This document shows positions 6,623 to 15,000 of a DNA stretch of 19,724 nucleotides, piece after piece (positions within the stretch are counted from its first letter, which is position 1; every line of letters starts with the position of its first letter). Position numbers and translations under genes: made by a program. The notes under the pieces were generated by a model. It was not told the origin of the DNA and made no database searches. It worked only from the letters and a program-made list of their open reading frames with translations. The DNA comes from CAZCBJ01 sp964496705. Its GTDB lineage: Bacteria > Chloroflexota > Anaerolineae > Anaerolineales > Anaerolineaceae. The stretch is taken from assembly GCA_964496705.1 (NCBI GenBank), contig CAZCBJ010000057.1, positions 1 through 19,724 on the forward strand, read 5' to 3'.

Positions 6623-7313
6623 AAATCTTAATGTGTATTATGGCGCCATTCATGCCCTGCAAGGGATTACATTTGATGTTGGTGAAGGAGAGATAGTTAC
6701 CCTGATTGGCGCCAATGGCGCCGGGAAGTCAACCACGCTGCGCACCATCTCCGGGCTGTTGCGTCCGCGTCAGGGGACTGTGGTTTTCAAAGATCAGGAC
6801 ATCACGATGATGCCCTCGGAAAAAATTGTCCACCAGGGGATCAGTCATGTGCCGGAAGGGCGGAAAATATTTGCGCCATTAACCGTGCGCGAGAACTTGG
6901 AAATGGGCGCTTTCACCCGCAAAAACCGCGCCGAGATTGATGCCTCGATGGAATCAGTCTTTCATCATTTTCCCCGTCTGCGCGAGCGCATCAACCAACT
7001 GGGCGGAACTCTTTCGGGCGGCGAGCAGCAGATGTTGGCCACCGGGCGGGGTATCATGAGCCGGCCTACGTTACTCCTGTTGGACGAGCCCTCCATGGGC
7101 CTGTCGCCCATTCTGGTGGATGAGATTTTCAAGATCATCCGCGAAATCAATGAGCAGGGCACCAGCATCCTTCTGGTGGAACAGAATGCGCACATGGCGC
7201 TGTCGATTGCCAACCGGGCTTATGTGCTGGAGACGGGCCGTATCGTGCTTTCAGGTTCGGCGGACGAAGTGGCTCATAATCCACAAGTCATGGCAGCATA
7301 TCTCGGCGTCTAG
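6606..7313 (+). CDS. livF: Branched-chain amino acid ABC transporter ATPase LivF
   Basis: 235 residues, the usual LivF length. Walker A GANGAGKS at 35-42, signature LSGGEQQ at 136-142, Walker B LLLLDEP at 156-162, and the LivF-typical VEQN (191-194) where LivG has a His. It starts 17 bases inside livG with AAAGGAG in front, so the two ATPases are translationally coupled. Last gene of the operon, followed by a strong terminator. Confidence 0.93.
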   Translation: MLLKVENLNVYYGAIHALQGITFDVGEGEIVTLIGANGAGKSTTLRTISGLLRPRQGTVVFKDQDITMMPSEKIVHQGISHVPEGRKIFAPLTVRENLEMGAFTRKNRAEIDASMESVFHHFPRLRERINQLGGTLSGGEQQMLATGRGIMSRPTLLLLDEPSMGLSPILVDEIFKIIREINEQGTSILLVEQNAHMALSIANRAYVLETGRIVLSGSADEVAHNPQVMAAYLGV

Positions 7314-7330
7314 CCGTTCAAATTACTATG

Positions 7331-7366
7331 AAAAAAGACCGCCAAATTTTTGGCGGTCTTTTTTTT
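7331..7366. terminator. Strong bidirectional rho-independent terminator
   Basis: GACCGCCA (7337-7344) pairs with TGGCGGTC (7351-7358); six A before (7331-7336) and eight T after (7359-7366) extend the stem and give a U-tract in both directions. It ends the liv operon from the left and azlCD from the right; the azlD stop codon touches its right edge. Confidence 0.93.
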
Positions 7367-7685
7367 ATCCGAAAAGCAGTTGAAAGAGATATAAGCTGCC
7401 CATGCCTGCCAGGATGGTAAAAATGGCATTGCCCGTCTTCACCCCCACCGCGATGGCGACCACTCCCGCAATCAGGCGTGGATTGATCGGCCAGAGACCC
7501 AAACTGTCCTGGTGGATGAGCAGTTCGGGCAGGATGATGGCAGATAACACAGCAGGCGGAATGTATTGAAGGTAGTTGGTCAGCCAGGCGGGCGTTTTCC
7601 AGCGATCCAATAACGTAATGAAAGAGAGCCGCGTGAAGAAGGTCAACAGACCGATTAAGATCAAGGCCAGCCAGGTGGCAATCAT
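7365..7685 (-). CDS. azlD: Branched-chain amino acid export protein, small subunit (AzlD family)
   Basis: 106 residues with four hydrophobic segments and the AzlD-type pattern FFTRLSFITLL near the N-terminus, YIPPAVLSAIILPELL in the middle and LIAGVVAIAVGVKTGNAIFT after it. The real start is the ATG at 7685, which overlaps the azlC stop in ATGA; the same frame continues upstream inside azlC but only as an antiparallel-free shadow. AzlD works with AzlC as a two-subunit exporter (LIV-E family) in the cytoplasmic membrane. Confidence 0.9.
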   Translation of the reverse strand: MIATWLALILIGLLTFFTRLSFITLLDRWKTPAWLTNYLQYIPPAVLSAIILPELLIHQDSLGLWPINPRLIAGVVAIAVGVKTGNAIFTILAGMGSLYLFQLLFG

Positions 7686-8377
7686 GTTTGCCTCCGCCGG
7701 CTGAGCCATCCTCCGGCCAGAATACCAGCCAGGGAAGCGAGGATGATCCCCAGCCGGTAGGGTAGGCCGAAAGCCAGTACCGCGACCAGACCGCTGGTGA
7801 TTGCAGCCACCAAACCAGCGCGATTTTTCAGGGAGGGCGTCACCAGGGCAATGAAGGTGAGGGGCAGGGCGAAATCTAACTGCCATTTGGCCGGAATTTG
7901 TGCGCCCAGGAAGATGCCCAACGCAGTGCTGGCCTGCCAGGAGGTCCACAGCGCCAGCCCGGCGCCGAGGAAGTACAGGTGGTCGTACGCTTCCCGGCTG
8001 CCTTTCCTCTGAAAATGGGTCACGCTGACTGCATAAGCTTCGTCGGTGAGTAGATAAGCCAGAAGCCATTTCCATCCCCGGCTCAGATGGCGCAGGTAGG
8101 GGGCGATGGACGCGCTGTATAGCATGTGGCGCAGGTTGATCACAAAAGCGGTCAGCACCACCATGACCAGCGGAGTGTTGGCTGCCAGCAACTGCACGAT
8201 CATAAATTGCGAAGAACCCGCAAAGACCACGCTGGACATCAACTGCGCCATGTCCCGGGGCAGGCCGCTGCCAACCGCCAGAACGCCGTAGATCATGCCA
8301 AAAGGTACCACCCCGACCAACAAGGGCAGCTCATCTCGCACGCCGTGAAAGAAGATGAGGCCTGGTCGAGAAGACAT
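7682..8377 (-). CDS. azlC: Branched-chain amino acid export protein, large subunit (AzlC family)
   Basis: 231 residues, seven or so membrane helices. Family features: GVRDELPLLVGVVPFGMIYG at the N-terminus, FAGSSQFMIVQLLA, and LLTDEAYAVSVTHF in the middle. I prefer the ATG at 8377. An ATG at 8440 would add 21 polar residues, but it overlaps the start codon of the divergent gene and lies upstream of a perfect TATAAT (8413-8408) that would start transcription near 8401. With the start at 8377 the length matches typical AzlC. It overlaps azlD by four bases. Confidence 0.88.
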   Translation of the reverse strand: MSSRPGLIFFHGVRDELPLLVGVVPFGMIYGVLAVGSGLPRDMAQLMSSVVFAGSSQFMIVQLLAANTPLVMVVLTAFVINLRHMLYSASIAPYLRHLSRGWKWLLAYLLTDEAYAVSVTHFQRKGSREAYDHLYFLGAGLALWTSWQASTALGIFLGAQIPAKWQLDFALPLTFIALVTPSLKNRAGLVAAITSGLVAVLAFGLPYRLGIILASLAGILAGGWLSRRRQT

Positions 8378-8407
8378 GCCGCCTATTTTATCAGCTTTTC
8401 CGCTACA

Positions 8408-8437
8408 ATTATAAAAGTCTTGGATTTGGGATGTTTC
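8408..8437 (-). promoter_or_regulatory. Candidate azlCD promoter
   Basis: A perfect minus-strand TATAAT (8413-8408) has GAAACA (8437-8432), a three-of-six -35, 18 bases upstream. Predicted start about 8401 leaves a 24-base leader to the azlC ATG at 8377. TACAAT on the plus strand (8404-8409) overlaps it and could serve the divergent M50-like gene. Confidence 0.5.
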
Positions 8438-8438
8438 C

Positions 8439-9302
8439 ATGCAGCCATTTTTCCATACACTCCTTGATTACCTTTTACGAGTTGGACTGACCACGCTCAC
8501 TCAATTGTTTATCCTGTTTGGTCCGGGATTGATCCTGGCGTTGGTAATGTATGGAGTGTCGCGCTTTGTCCAGGATCGGGCGATCGATGTGCTGGGCTGG
8601 AAGGGTTTTGTATACGGATTAAAAATACTGGGCACTCCGGTGCATGAGCTGGGGCATGCGCTGTTTGCGCTGATTTTCGGCCACCGCATCATCGAGTTCC
8701 AGCCCTTCAAGCCAGATCCCTATTCCGGCACACTCGGGTATGTAGTGCATGCTTATAACGAGCGTAATATCTATCACCAGATCGGAAATTTTTTCATCGG
8801 GGTGGGGCCGGTGATTGTTTGTTCGCTGGTGGTTTACTACTCCACCCTGTTGTTGCTGGGCAGCCAGGTGCTTGAGCCGTTGCGCGCGCTGCAAGTGGAT
8901 ATCGGCTCGTTTCAATCCCTGGCGCGATTTGGCGACCTGCTTAATGCTGGGTTGCCTGCCTTCGGGCAGGTGTTTGCCGGGATTTTCAATGCGCAAAATC
9001 TGGCGGACTGGAAATTCTACATCTTCTTGTACATCGCCATTTCGGTCGGCACCTCGATTGTCCTCAGCCCGTTGGATATTAAGGGCGCCTGGACAGGCAT
9101 GCTCACGTTGATCCTGGTGGTGTTCGTTTTCAACCTGGTAACGCTATGGCTGGGAGATTTTGCCACCCGTTCGGTCACCTGGGTCAGCCGCTCGTTTGGC
9201 GCGTTCTATGCCATCCTGATCTTCACGCTGATGATTAATCTGGGGTTGGGACTGCTGTTGGTTGTGCCATATAGTTTGAAGCGTAGATTTCAGGCAGGTT
9301 AG
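8439..9302 (+). CDS. M50-like membrane metallopeptidase-family protein
   Basis: 287 residues with about six hydrophobic segments. The zinc-site motif HELGH (residues 69-73, within TPVHELGHALFALIFGHR) lies in or next to a membrane helix, and LGYVVHAYNERNIYHQIGNFFIGVGP (about 99-124, key residues H104, Y106, N107, N110, G116, G121, G123, P124) resembles conserved sequence of uncharacterised bacterial M50-like proteins. A second-site Asp motif (NPDG/LDG type) of site-2 proteases is not obvious, so proteolytic activity is uncertain. No partner substrate is nearby. The ribosome site is weak. The stop overlaps that of the convergent CDF gene by four bases. Confidence 0.8.
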   Translation: MQPFFHTLLDYLLRVGLTTLTQLFILFGPGLILALVMYGVSRFVQDRAIDVLGWKGFVYGLKILGTPVHELGHALFALIFGHRIIEFQPFKPDPYSGTLGYVVHAYNERNIYHQIGNFFIGVGPVIVCSLVVYYSTLLLLGSQVLEPLRALQVDIGSFQSLARFGDLLNAGLPAFGQVFAGIFNAQNLADWKFYIFLYIAISVGTSIVLSPLDIKGAWTGMLTLILVVFVFNLVTLWLGDFATRSVTWVSRSFGAFYAILIFTLMINLGLGLLLVVPYSLKRRFQAG

Positions 9303-10237
9303 GCGCAGTTGCCGCCGCAATTGGCGTTCTCATCAATGCAGCGTTCATTGTCCACCTGAATGGTAGTGTGGTTGATGCCGAATTTTTCCTGCAGACTGGC
9401 GCGGATGCTGGCCAAAACCGCCTGATGGTTAGCATGGAGGTTTTGATCCAGGATGATGTGCGCGCTGAGGGCGACATGCCCGGAGCAGATATTCCAGATG
9501 TGCAGGTCGTGTAAATTACACACCCCTGGAATGGATTCAATCAAATCAGCCACATCTTGCAGGGTGATATTCTCAGGGGTTCCTTCGATCAGAATATGTA
9601 ATGTGCTGCGCAGCACACGGAAACTGCTCAAGAGAATTAGCGCGCCGATCAGTGCGCTGGCCAGCGGATCCACCCATTGCCAGCCAGTGAACTGGATGAG
9701 CAATGCGGCGATGATCACGCCCAGAGAAGAAATGGCGTCGCCGACCACATGGAGAAACGCTGACTGCAGGTTGAGATCCTTACCGGTGTGCACAGGATCC
9801 GTTTCGTGTCCTGCATGGGTGTGGAAACCGCCCCGTAGAACCATTGCAACCACCAGATTGATCAACAGACCGGCGACCGCGATGATCAACATTTCCAGAC
9901 TGCGCACGGACTGGGGCTCCTGCCAGCGCGCCCAGGCTTCGCTCCAGATGCCGATGGCAATCCCTCCCAGGGTTATGCCGTTGATCAGGGCGGCGATCAC
10001 TTCCAGGCGGTGATAGCCGTAGGTGTGCCGGTCATCGGGGGGCAGCGCCGAAAGCTTCAAGGCGATGAAGCTCAGCCCGAGGGCAAATATATCCATGAAG
10101 ACATGCGCGGCATCGGAAAGCAATGCCAGGCTGCCCGTCCACCAGCCGCCGACCAATTCACCGACCAGGACCAGGCTGGTTAACAATAGCGAGATGATAA
10201 AGCGTTGTTCGGTGGCGGCGCTCTTGTGCGGGTGCAT
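9299..10237 (-). CDS. Cation diffusion facilitator (zinc-type efflux transporter)
   Basis: 312 residues, six transmembrane helices then a cytoplasmic domain, a standard CDF layout. The transport site is of the zinc HD-HD type: H45xxxD49 in helix 2 (SDAAHVFMD) and H163xxxD167 in helix 5 (HVVGDAISS). A His-rich loop (HTHAGHETDPVH, 139-150) sits between helices 4 and 5. The C-terminal domain has LHDLHIWNICSGHVALSAHI (242-261). The last 13 residues form a cysteine tail (C300, C307, C311), unusual and possibly metal-sensing. It exports Zn2+ (perhaps Cd2+ or Co2+) in exchange for protons. A TATAAT ends 8 bases before the ATG and no ribosome site is visible, so the message may be leaderless. Confidence 0.92.
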   Translation of the reverse strand: MHPHKSAATEQRFIISLLLTSLVLVGELVGGWWTGSLALLSDAAHVFMDIFALGLSFIALKLSALPPDDRHTYGYHRLEVIAALINGITLGGIAIGIWSEAWARWQEPQSVRSLEMLIIAVAGLLINLVVAMVLRGGFHTHAGHETDPVHTGKDLNLQSAFLHVVGDAISSLGVIIAALLIQFTGWQWVDPLASALIGALILLSSFRVLRSTLHILIEGTPENITLQDVADLIESIPGVCNLHDLHIWNICSGHVALSAHIILDQNLHANHQAVLASIRASLQEKFGINHTTIQVDNERCIDENANCGGNCA

Positions 10238-10253
10238 GGAGGGGGATTATACT
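10224..10253. promoter_or_regulatory. Overlapping divergent promoters for the CDF and SDR genes
   Basis: ATTATACT at 10246-10253 contains minus-strand TATAAT (10251-10246) for the CDF gene and plus-strand TATACT (10248-10253) for the dehydrogenase. For the plus strand TTGTGC (10224-10229) is a weak -35 at 18 bases, lying within the CDF coding start. I see no good -35 for the minus strand. Confidence 0.45.
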
Positions 10254-10312
10254 TGATTTCGATTATTCCAGATGATCTCGCACCTTTTGGGTGATTGACA
10301 TGGATGGTGGTG

Positions 10313-11059
10313 ATGGATCTGCTTTTGTCGGATAAAATCGTGATGGTCACCGGGGCGTCGAGTGGGATTGGAGCGGCGGCAGCGGTGCTTTTTGCGCAGG
10401 AAGGCGCGCATGTGGTCATCAGTTATGCACACAACCGGGCAGGCGCAGAAGAAACCGCAGCTCTCGTCCAGTCTCTGGGCAGGCGGGCGTGGCTGCTGCC
10501 TGTAGACCTGTCCGCTGCACATCAAATCATGGATGCCTTTGGCCAGCTAGGCCGGCAGATTGCGGGTCTGGATGGGCTGGTTCTCTGCGCCGGGAAGAAC
10601 GTTGTAACTCCCTTTGACAGGGTCAGTGCTGAGGAATGGCAGGAGGTGCTGGCGGTCAATCTGAACGGTCCCTTTGTGGTGCTGCGAGAAGCCAGGCCGC
10701 TGCTTCGCGAGGGGTCGGGTGTGGTCACGGTGGCGAGTGTGGCTGCCCAGACCGGCGCGCCGCACCATGCTCATTATGCGGCAGCCAAAGCCGGGTTGAT
10801 CAATTTGACCAAGAGTGCAGCGCGAGAGATGGCCCCGAAGGTGCGGGTGAATTGTGTGTCGCCGGGTTTAACCCTGACGCCCATGGGAGAAGAAACCATC
10901 TCCAGCCTGGATGCGGATTATGCGCGCAAGAAACTGCTCTTGCAGCGCTATGCCGATCCGCTGGAAATTGCGCGAGTGATTGTTTTTCTCGCCAGCCCGG
11001 CGGCCAGCTTCATGACCGGCGCGACGGTGGACGTGAACGGGGGGCGCGAACTGCGCTGA
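10313..11059 (+). CDS. Short-chain dehydrogenase/reductase (SDR family)
   Basis: 248 residues, classical SDR length. NAD(P) site TGASSGIG at 13-20, the normally NNAG element replaced by LCAGKN (91-96), structural N116, and catalytic S142, Y155 and K159 (YAAAK). The C-terminal SPGLTLTPMG and FLASPAASFMTGATVDVNGG are typical of the FabG-like branch. I chose ATG 10313 because MDLLLSDKIVMVTG matches the usual SDR start; a TTG at 10295 and an ATG at 10304 are in-frame alternatives. Substrate unknown: 3-oxoacyl, sugar and alcohol dehydrogenases share these features. It ends directly against the convergent operon. Confidence 0.9.
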   Translation: MDLLLSDKIVMVTGASSGIGAAAAVLFAQEGAHVVISYAHNRAGAEETAALVQSLGRRAWLLPVDLSAAHQIMDAFGQLGRQIAGLDGLVLCAGKNVVTPFDRVSAEEWQEVLAVNLNGPFVVLREARPLLREGSGVVTVASVAAQTGAPHHAHYAAAKAGLINLTKSAAREMAPKVRVNCVSPGLTLTPMGEETISSLDADYARKKLLLQRYADPLEIARVIVFLASPAASFMTGATVDVNGGRELR

Positions 11060-12073
11060 TCAGAAGCGTTTGGCCTTTTTGGGATAGGTTTGAAAGGGCG
11101 TCCTTGGCTCACGGCTGATCCAGGCGCTGGTCTCAGCCGATTGGTTTTCCAGGTGGAGCAATGCGTCGAGGATATCAAAAGTCAGCCAGCGCGACAGGTG
11201 GGGTTTGGGTTGGTATTCCCACAAGCCATGCTCGCCCTGCCAATCGCGGATCGTCGCAAGAATATTGGTCAGGCGATCATCTGAGACATCCACCCTGGCC
11301 AGCGCACACAGGCGCAGGAGGTGCGCCAGGTCAAAACGCGCGTAAAAGGTGAGAAATCCGCGTGATGCTTCGCCGCCCAACACTCGCGCCACCTCATAAC
11401 CCAAGACAAATCGTTCGCGCGTCTCGCGTCCCAGCAGCAGGTCCAGCGCAGTATGCATTTCGGGCCCGGTGCAGCGCGTCGGGTGAAGCGCCAGGCAGGT
11501 CAGTGCACCGGTGGTGTTGGAGCGGCATCCCCAGCGCGAATGGGGCAGCTTTCGATAACCGGCGACCCCGCCAAACACGCCAGAGGCGATTCCGGTGGGC
11601 CAGGCGCCGTCCGGCAGGCGTTGGGCCAGCAGCCAGTCGAAAGCTCGTTCTGCGCGAAAATCAACGGCAAAACCGCAGGCAGCCAGGCCGCGCAACGGCA
11701 GGGCAGTTTGCAACGGAATCATGGAATAGGTCTGCCGGTCGCCATCGATGCTGCCGTAGCTGAGAGGCCAGGAACCATCCAATTGCTGGCGTGAAAACAA
11801 AAATTCAGCGCCGCGCAAGACAGCCGGGTGATCCGCCCCAAAACCCAGGTAGCCCAGCCTGGAAAGGGCCAGTGAAGTGGGCAGGAGGGCATGTTCCCAG
11901 GAGCCGTCCGGGAGTTGGGAGCGGATGAGGCTGGAAATGAGCGGGTCTGAGTTGCGCATAGCCGATAATTCACTCACTTCTTCATCGGTATCCGCTCGCT
12001 GCAACAGTCGGCGAAGCACCAGCCAGCGCAGGCAGGCGGAGGAGTCGGCGAGTAAAAGTGGGATCCAGCTCAT
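11060..12073 (-). CDS. Squalene-cyclase/prenyltransferase-repeat (alpha-toroid) protein
   Basis: 337 residues from the ATG at 12073, which overlaps the uvrA stop (ATGA). Repeated QW-like elements occur at LPDGSW (54-59), LDGSW (98-102), LPDGAW (153-158) and HGLWEY (282-287), each followed by helices, as in the alpha6-alpha6 barrel of terpene cyclases and prenyltransferase beta subunits. The catalytic DxDD of squalene-hopene cyclases is not present and it is half their size, so cyclase activity is unlikely. The basic tail (TYPKKAKRF) resembles that of uncharacterised proteins that databases sometimes mislabel as NifH. Last gene of the operon; function unknown, perhaps ligand or peptide binding. 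Confidence 0.82.
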   Translation of the reverse strand: MSWIPLLLADSSACLRWLVLRRLLQRADTDEEVSELSAMRNSDPLISSLIRSQLPDGSWEHALLPTSLALSRLGYLGFGADHPAVLRGAEFLFSRQQLDGSWPLSYGSIDGDRQTYSMIPLQTALPLRGLAACGFAVDFRAERAFDWLLAQRLPDGAWPTGIASGVFGGVAGYRKLPHSRWGCRSNTTGALTCLALHPTRCTGPEMHTALDLLLGRETRERFVLGYEVARVLGGEASRGFLTFYARFDLAHLLRLCALARVDVSDDRLTNILATIRDWQGEHGLWEYQPKPHLSRWLTFDILDALLHLENQSAETSAWISREPRTPFQTYPKKAKRF

Positions 12074-15000
12074 CCGACCTCCTGAAAAACCTGCAGCAAA
12101 TACTTCGCGGTGGGGGTTGTCCCAGCGGCCACCTGGCGGGGCGTGCCGGAGGCGATGACCCAACCGCCCTGCGGTCCGCCAACTGGTCCCAGCTCAATCA
12201 GCCAGTCGCAGCAGGCCAGCAGATGCGGATGATGTTCCACCACCAGCACGCTGTGACCGGCTTGAGTCAACCGGTTCAGGACTATAACCAGCCGTGAAAC
12301 ATCTTCCAGATGTTGACCGACGGTGGGCTCATCCAGAATATACAAGGTTTCAGTGCCGCTTTTCTGAATTAATTCGCGGACAATTTTGAGGCGCTGCGCC
12401 TCACCGCCGGACAATGAGAAATCCGGTTGACGCAGCACCAGGTAACCTAGACCGCAATCGCGTGCTGCGGTGAGTGGCTGGAGAATCCTATCCGCATTCT
12501 CAAAAAAATTTAAACCCTGATCAATGGTCAGCCCGTACGCATCAGGCAGCGCCAGGCCATTGCGGCGCGCTTCCCAGGCTTCCGGCAGCAAGCCGGTCCC
12601 CCGGCAGGTTTCGCAGGGACTGTGCACAGCGGGCAGAAAGCCCATATCCAGGCTCTGGTATCCCCGTCCACCACAGGCTGAACATCGGCGGGTCAGGGTT
12701 TCACCGTTCAAGCCCAGGGACTGGGCTTGCTCGCCGTCGGCGAAATATTCTGCGATCAGCGCGGTGAGACCGAGGAAGACCGCCGGGCTGCCGATCCCGG
12801 CCTTCACTTGGTCCACCAGGATCACCCGTTTTGGCGCGCCATCGATGGCATCATATTCCCCGGGTTGGATAGGCTCATAAGCCACCGATGTGGTCTGTTT
12901 TTTGGGGGCCAGCGCGCGCCCCAAGGTATCCATCACCAGGGTGGATTTGCCCGATCCGGATACACCGCAAATGCCGGTGACACAACCCAATGGGATGGTA
13001 ATGACCTCACCCTTCAGGTTGTTGGCGCGCGCGCCGCGGATGGTCAGGCAGCGAGTCGAAGGACAGACCACCCGGTTGCTGTCCTCCATGTTGATGCGGC
13101 GCTCACCGCGCAGCCAGGCTGCGGTTATGGTTTGAGCGCTGGCCACCAGGGCCAGGGTTCCCTGAGCCACCACCCGTCCGCCCTGCCAGCCGGCGGCGGG
13201 GCCCATATCCACCAGCCAATCGGCAGCCCGCATCACCTGAACATCATGTTCGACCACAATCAGGGTGTTTCCGCCGTCGCGTAAAGCGAGCATAGCCTGG
13301 ATGAGCGCATCCACCTCGCCGGGGTGCAAGCCGCGGGTGGGCTCATCCAGCAGGACAGTCAAAGCGGTGAGACCGGAACCGAGCAGAGATGCCAGGCGGA
13401 TGCGTTGAGCCTCTCCGGCTGACAGCGTGCCTGCCGGTCGGTTGAGAGAGAGATAACCCAACCCGACCTGCGCCAGGAACGACAGTCGGGCGCAGGCGGT
13501 GTTGAGGTTGTGCTGCACAAGCGGCAGCAAGGATGAAGTTTGGGCGGCGTCTGGTTGGCGGGTTTGGATGCTTCTTAAAACTTCAAGCAGGCCGCTCAAG
13601 GGCATTTCAGTTAAATCAAGGGTTCGGTAATTGCTCAAGTGCACCGAAGCGTAATCGGGGCGCAGGCCTGATCCGCTGCAGTCCTGACAGGCGGCGGTGC
13701 GGGTGTACGTCCCGCCGACATCCCAATCGCGAATCCAACCGTAAAAACCGGGGAACGGCTCAAGCCGCGAGTGGGTGCGTCCGTTGCGCGAGTGATAGGT
13801 GACCTGCAGGGGTTCAGGGTCGCCGTACAAGAAGGCTTGCCGGGCTGCACTGCTCATCTCATTCCAGGGCGTCTGAAAAGGATCAAACTGGTACCGCGCT
13901 GCTAACGCAAGCACCTGGTAATGTCCGCCATTAAAGGGCTTGCCGAGATAACCCTGGGGGAAAAAGCCTGGAGAATACATGGCTCCGGATAGCAAAGGTT
14001 TCTCGGGGTAGATGATCAGCTTTGCCGGTTCGGGCGCCTGCCGGCTGCCCACACCGTGGCAATTCTGGCAGGCGGCTGCATAGACGCGGGTGGAGAAATG
14101 GCGGGGTTCAGGCAGAGGGGCCATGAATCCGCAGCCAGGACAACGCCAGGTTTTCTCCCGCTGCAGTTCGCGTCCACACAGCGGGCAGTCGCGCTGCCCC
14201 AGCTCTGCCAGCACCACGGCCAGGTGGTTGCTGATTTCGGTGGCAGAGCCGACCGTGGCTCTGCGTTGGTACACCAGGCGCTCGCTGCCGATGGTGAGGG
14301 TCACCCCCAGCCCGCTGACCGAATCCACTGGAGCTTCAGGGCCTTCACGCGTGGATTGGCGCTCATACATCGAGAGGCTCTCCAAAAAGCGGCGCCGGGC
14401 TTCATTTTCTAGCACTTCACTCACCAGGCTGGATTTTCCTGAGCCGGATAGGCCGGTGACGACGGTGATGGCGCCCTTGGGGAAGTCGACCGCTACATTT
14501 TGCAGGTTGTTGGCGCGCGCGCCGCGAACCGTAATGCTGGTCGCTGCCTGTGATTGGGTCGGCTCGGGGCTGCTCCGGGTAGGTTGCAGTGTTGATTCGC
14601 GCGCCAGAGCCTGGCTGGTGGGTGTAGCGCTGTTCACAAAGTCCTGCAAAGACCCGCTGTACAAAAGCTGCCCGCCCTGCGGACCGCAGCCCGGACCAAG
14701 CTCGATCACCCAGTCTGCGGCGCGCAGGATATCGGTGTTGTGTTCCACCACCAGGATGGTGGCGCCGCGCCGCACCAGGCGGTCCAGCACGACCAGCAAT
14801 CCATGGATGTCATGAGGATGAAGACCGGTGGAGGGTTCATCCAGAATTAACAGGTTGCCCGCCAGGGATTTTCGCGCCAGGTATTTGGTCAATTTGACCC
14901 GCTGCGCTTCGCCGCCCGAAAGGGTTGGCGAGGGTTGTCCCAGCGTAAGATATCCCAGACCCACATCGCGCAGCGACCCCAGAATGTTGCGCGCATCAAT

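Noticed and set aside
7365..8075. A 236-residue minus-strand frame that would extend azlD upstream
   Set aside because: The added part overlaps azlC in another frame and is Arg/Pro/Gly-rich nonsense; the AzlD family begins at the ATG at 7685.
10636..11118. 160-residue plus-strand frame within the SDR gene
   Set aside because: Out-of-frame shadow of a dehydrogenase with intact catalytic residues.
11060..12163. Longer version of the toroid gene starting at 12163
   Set aside because: The extra 30 residues lie inside uvrA and are low in structure; the ATG at 12073 overlaps the uvrA stop and fits the family start.
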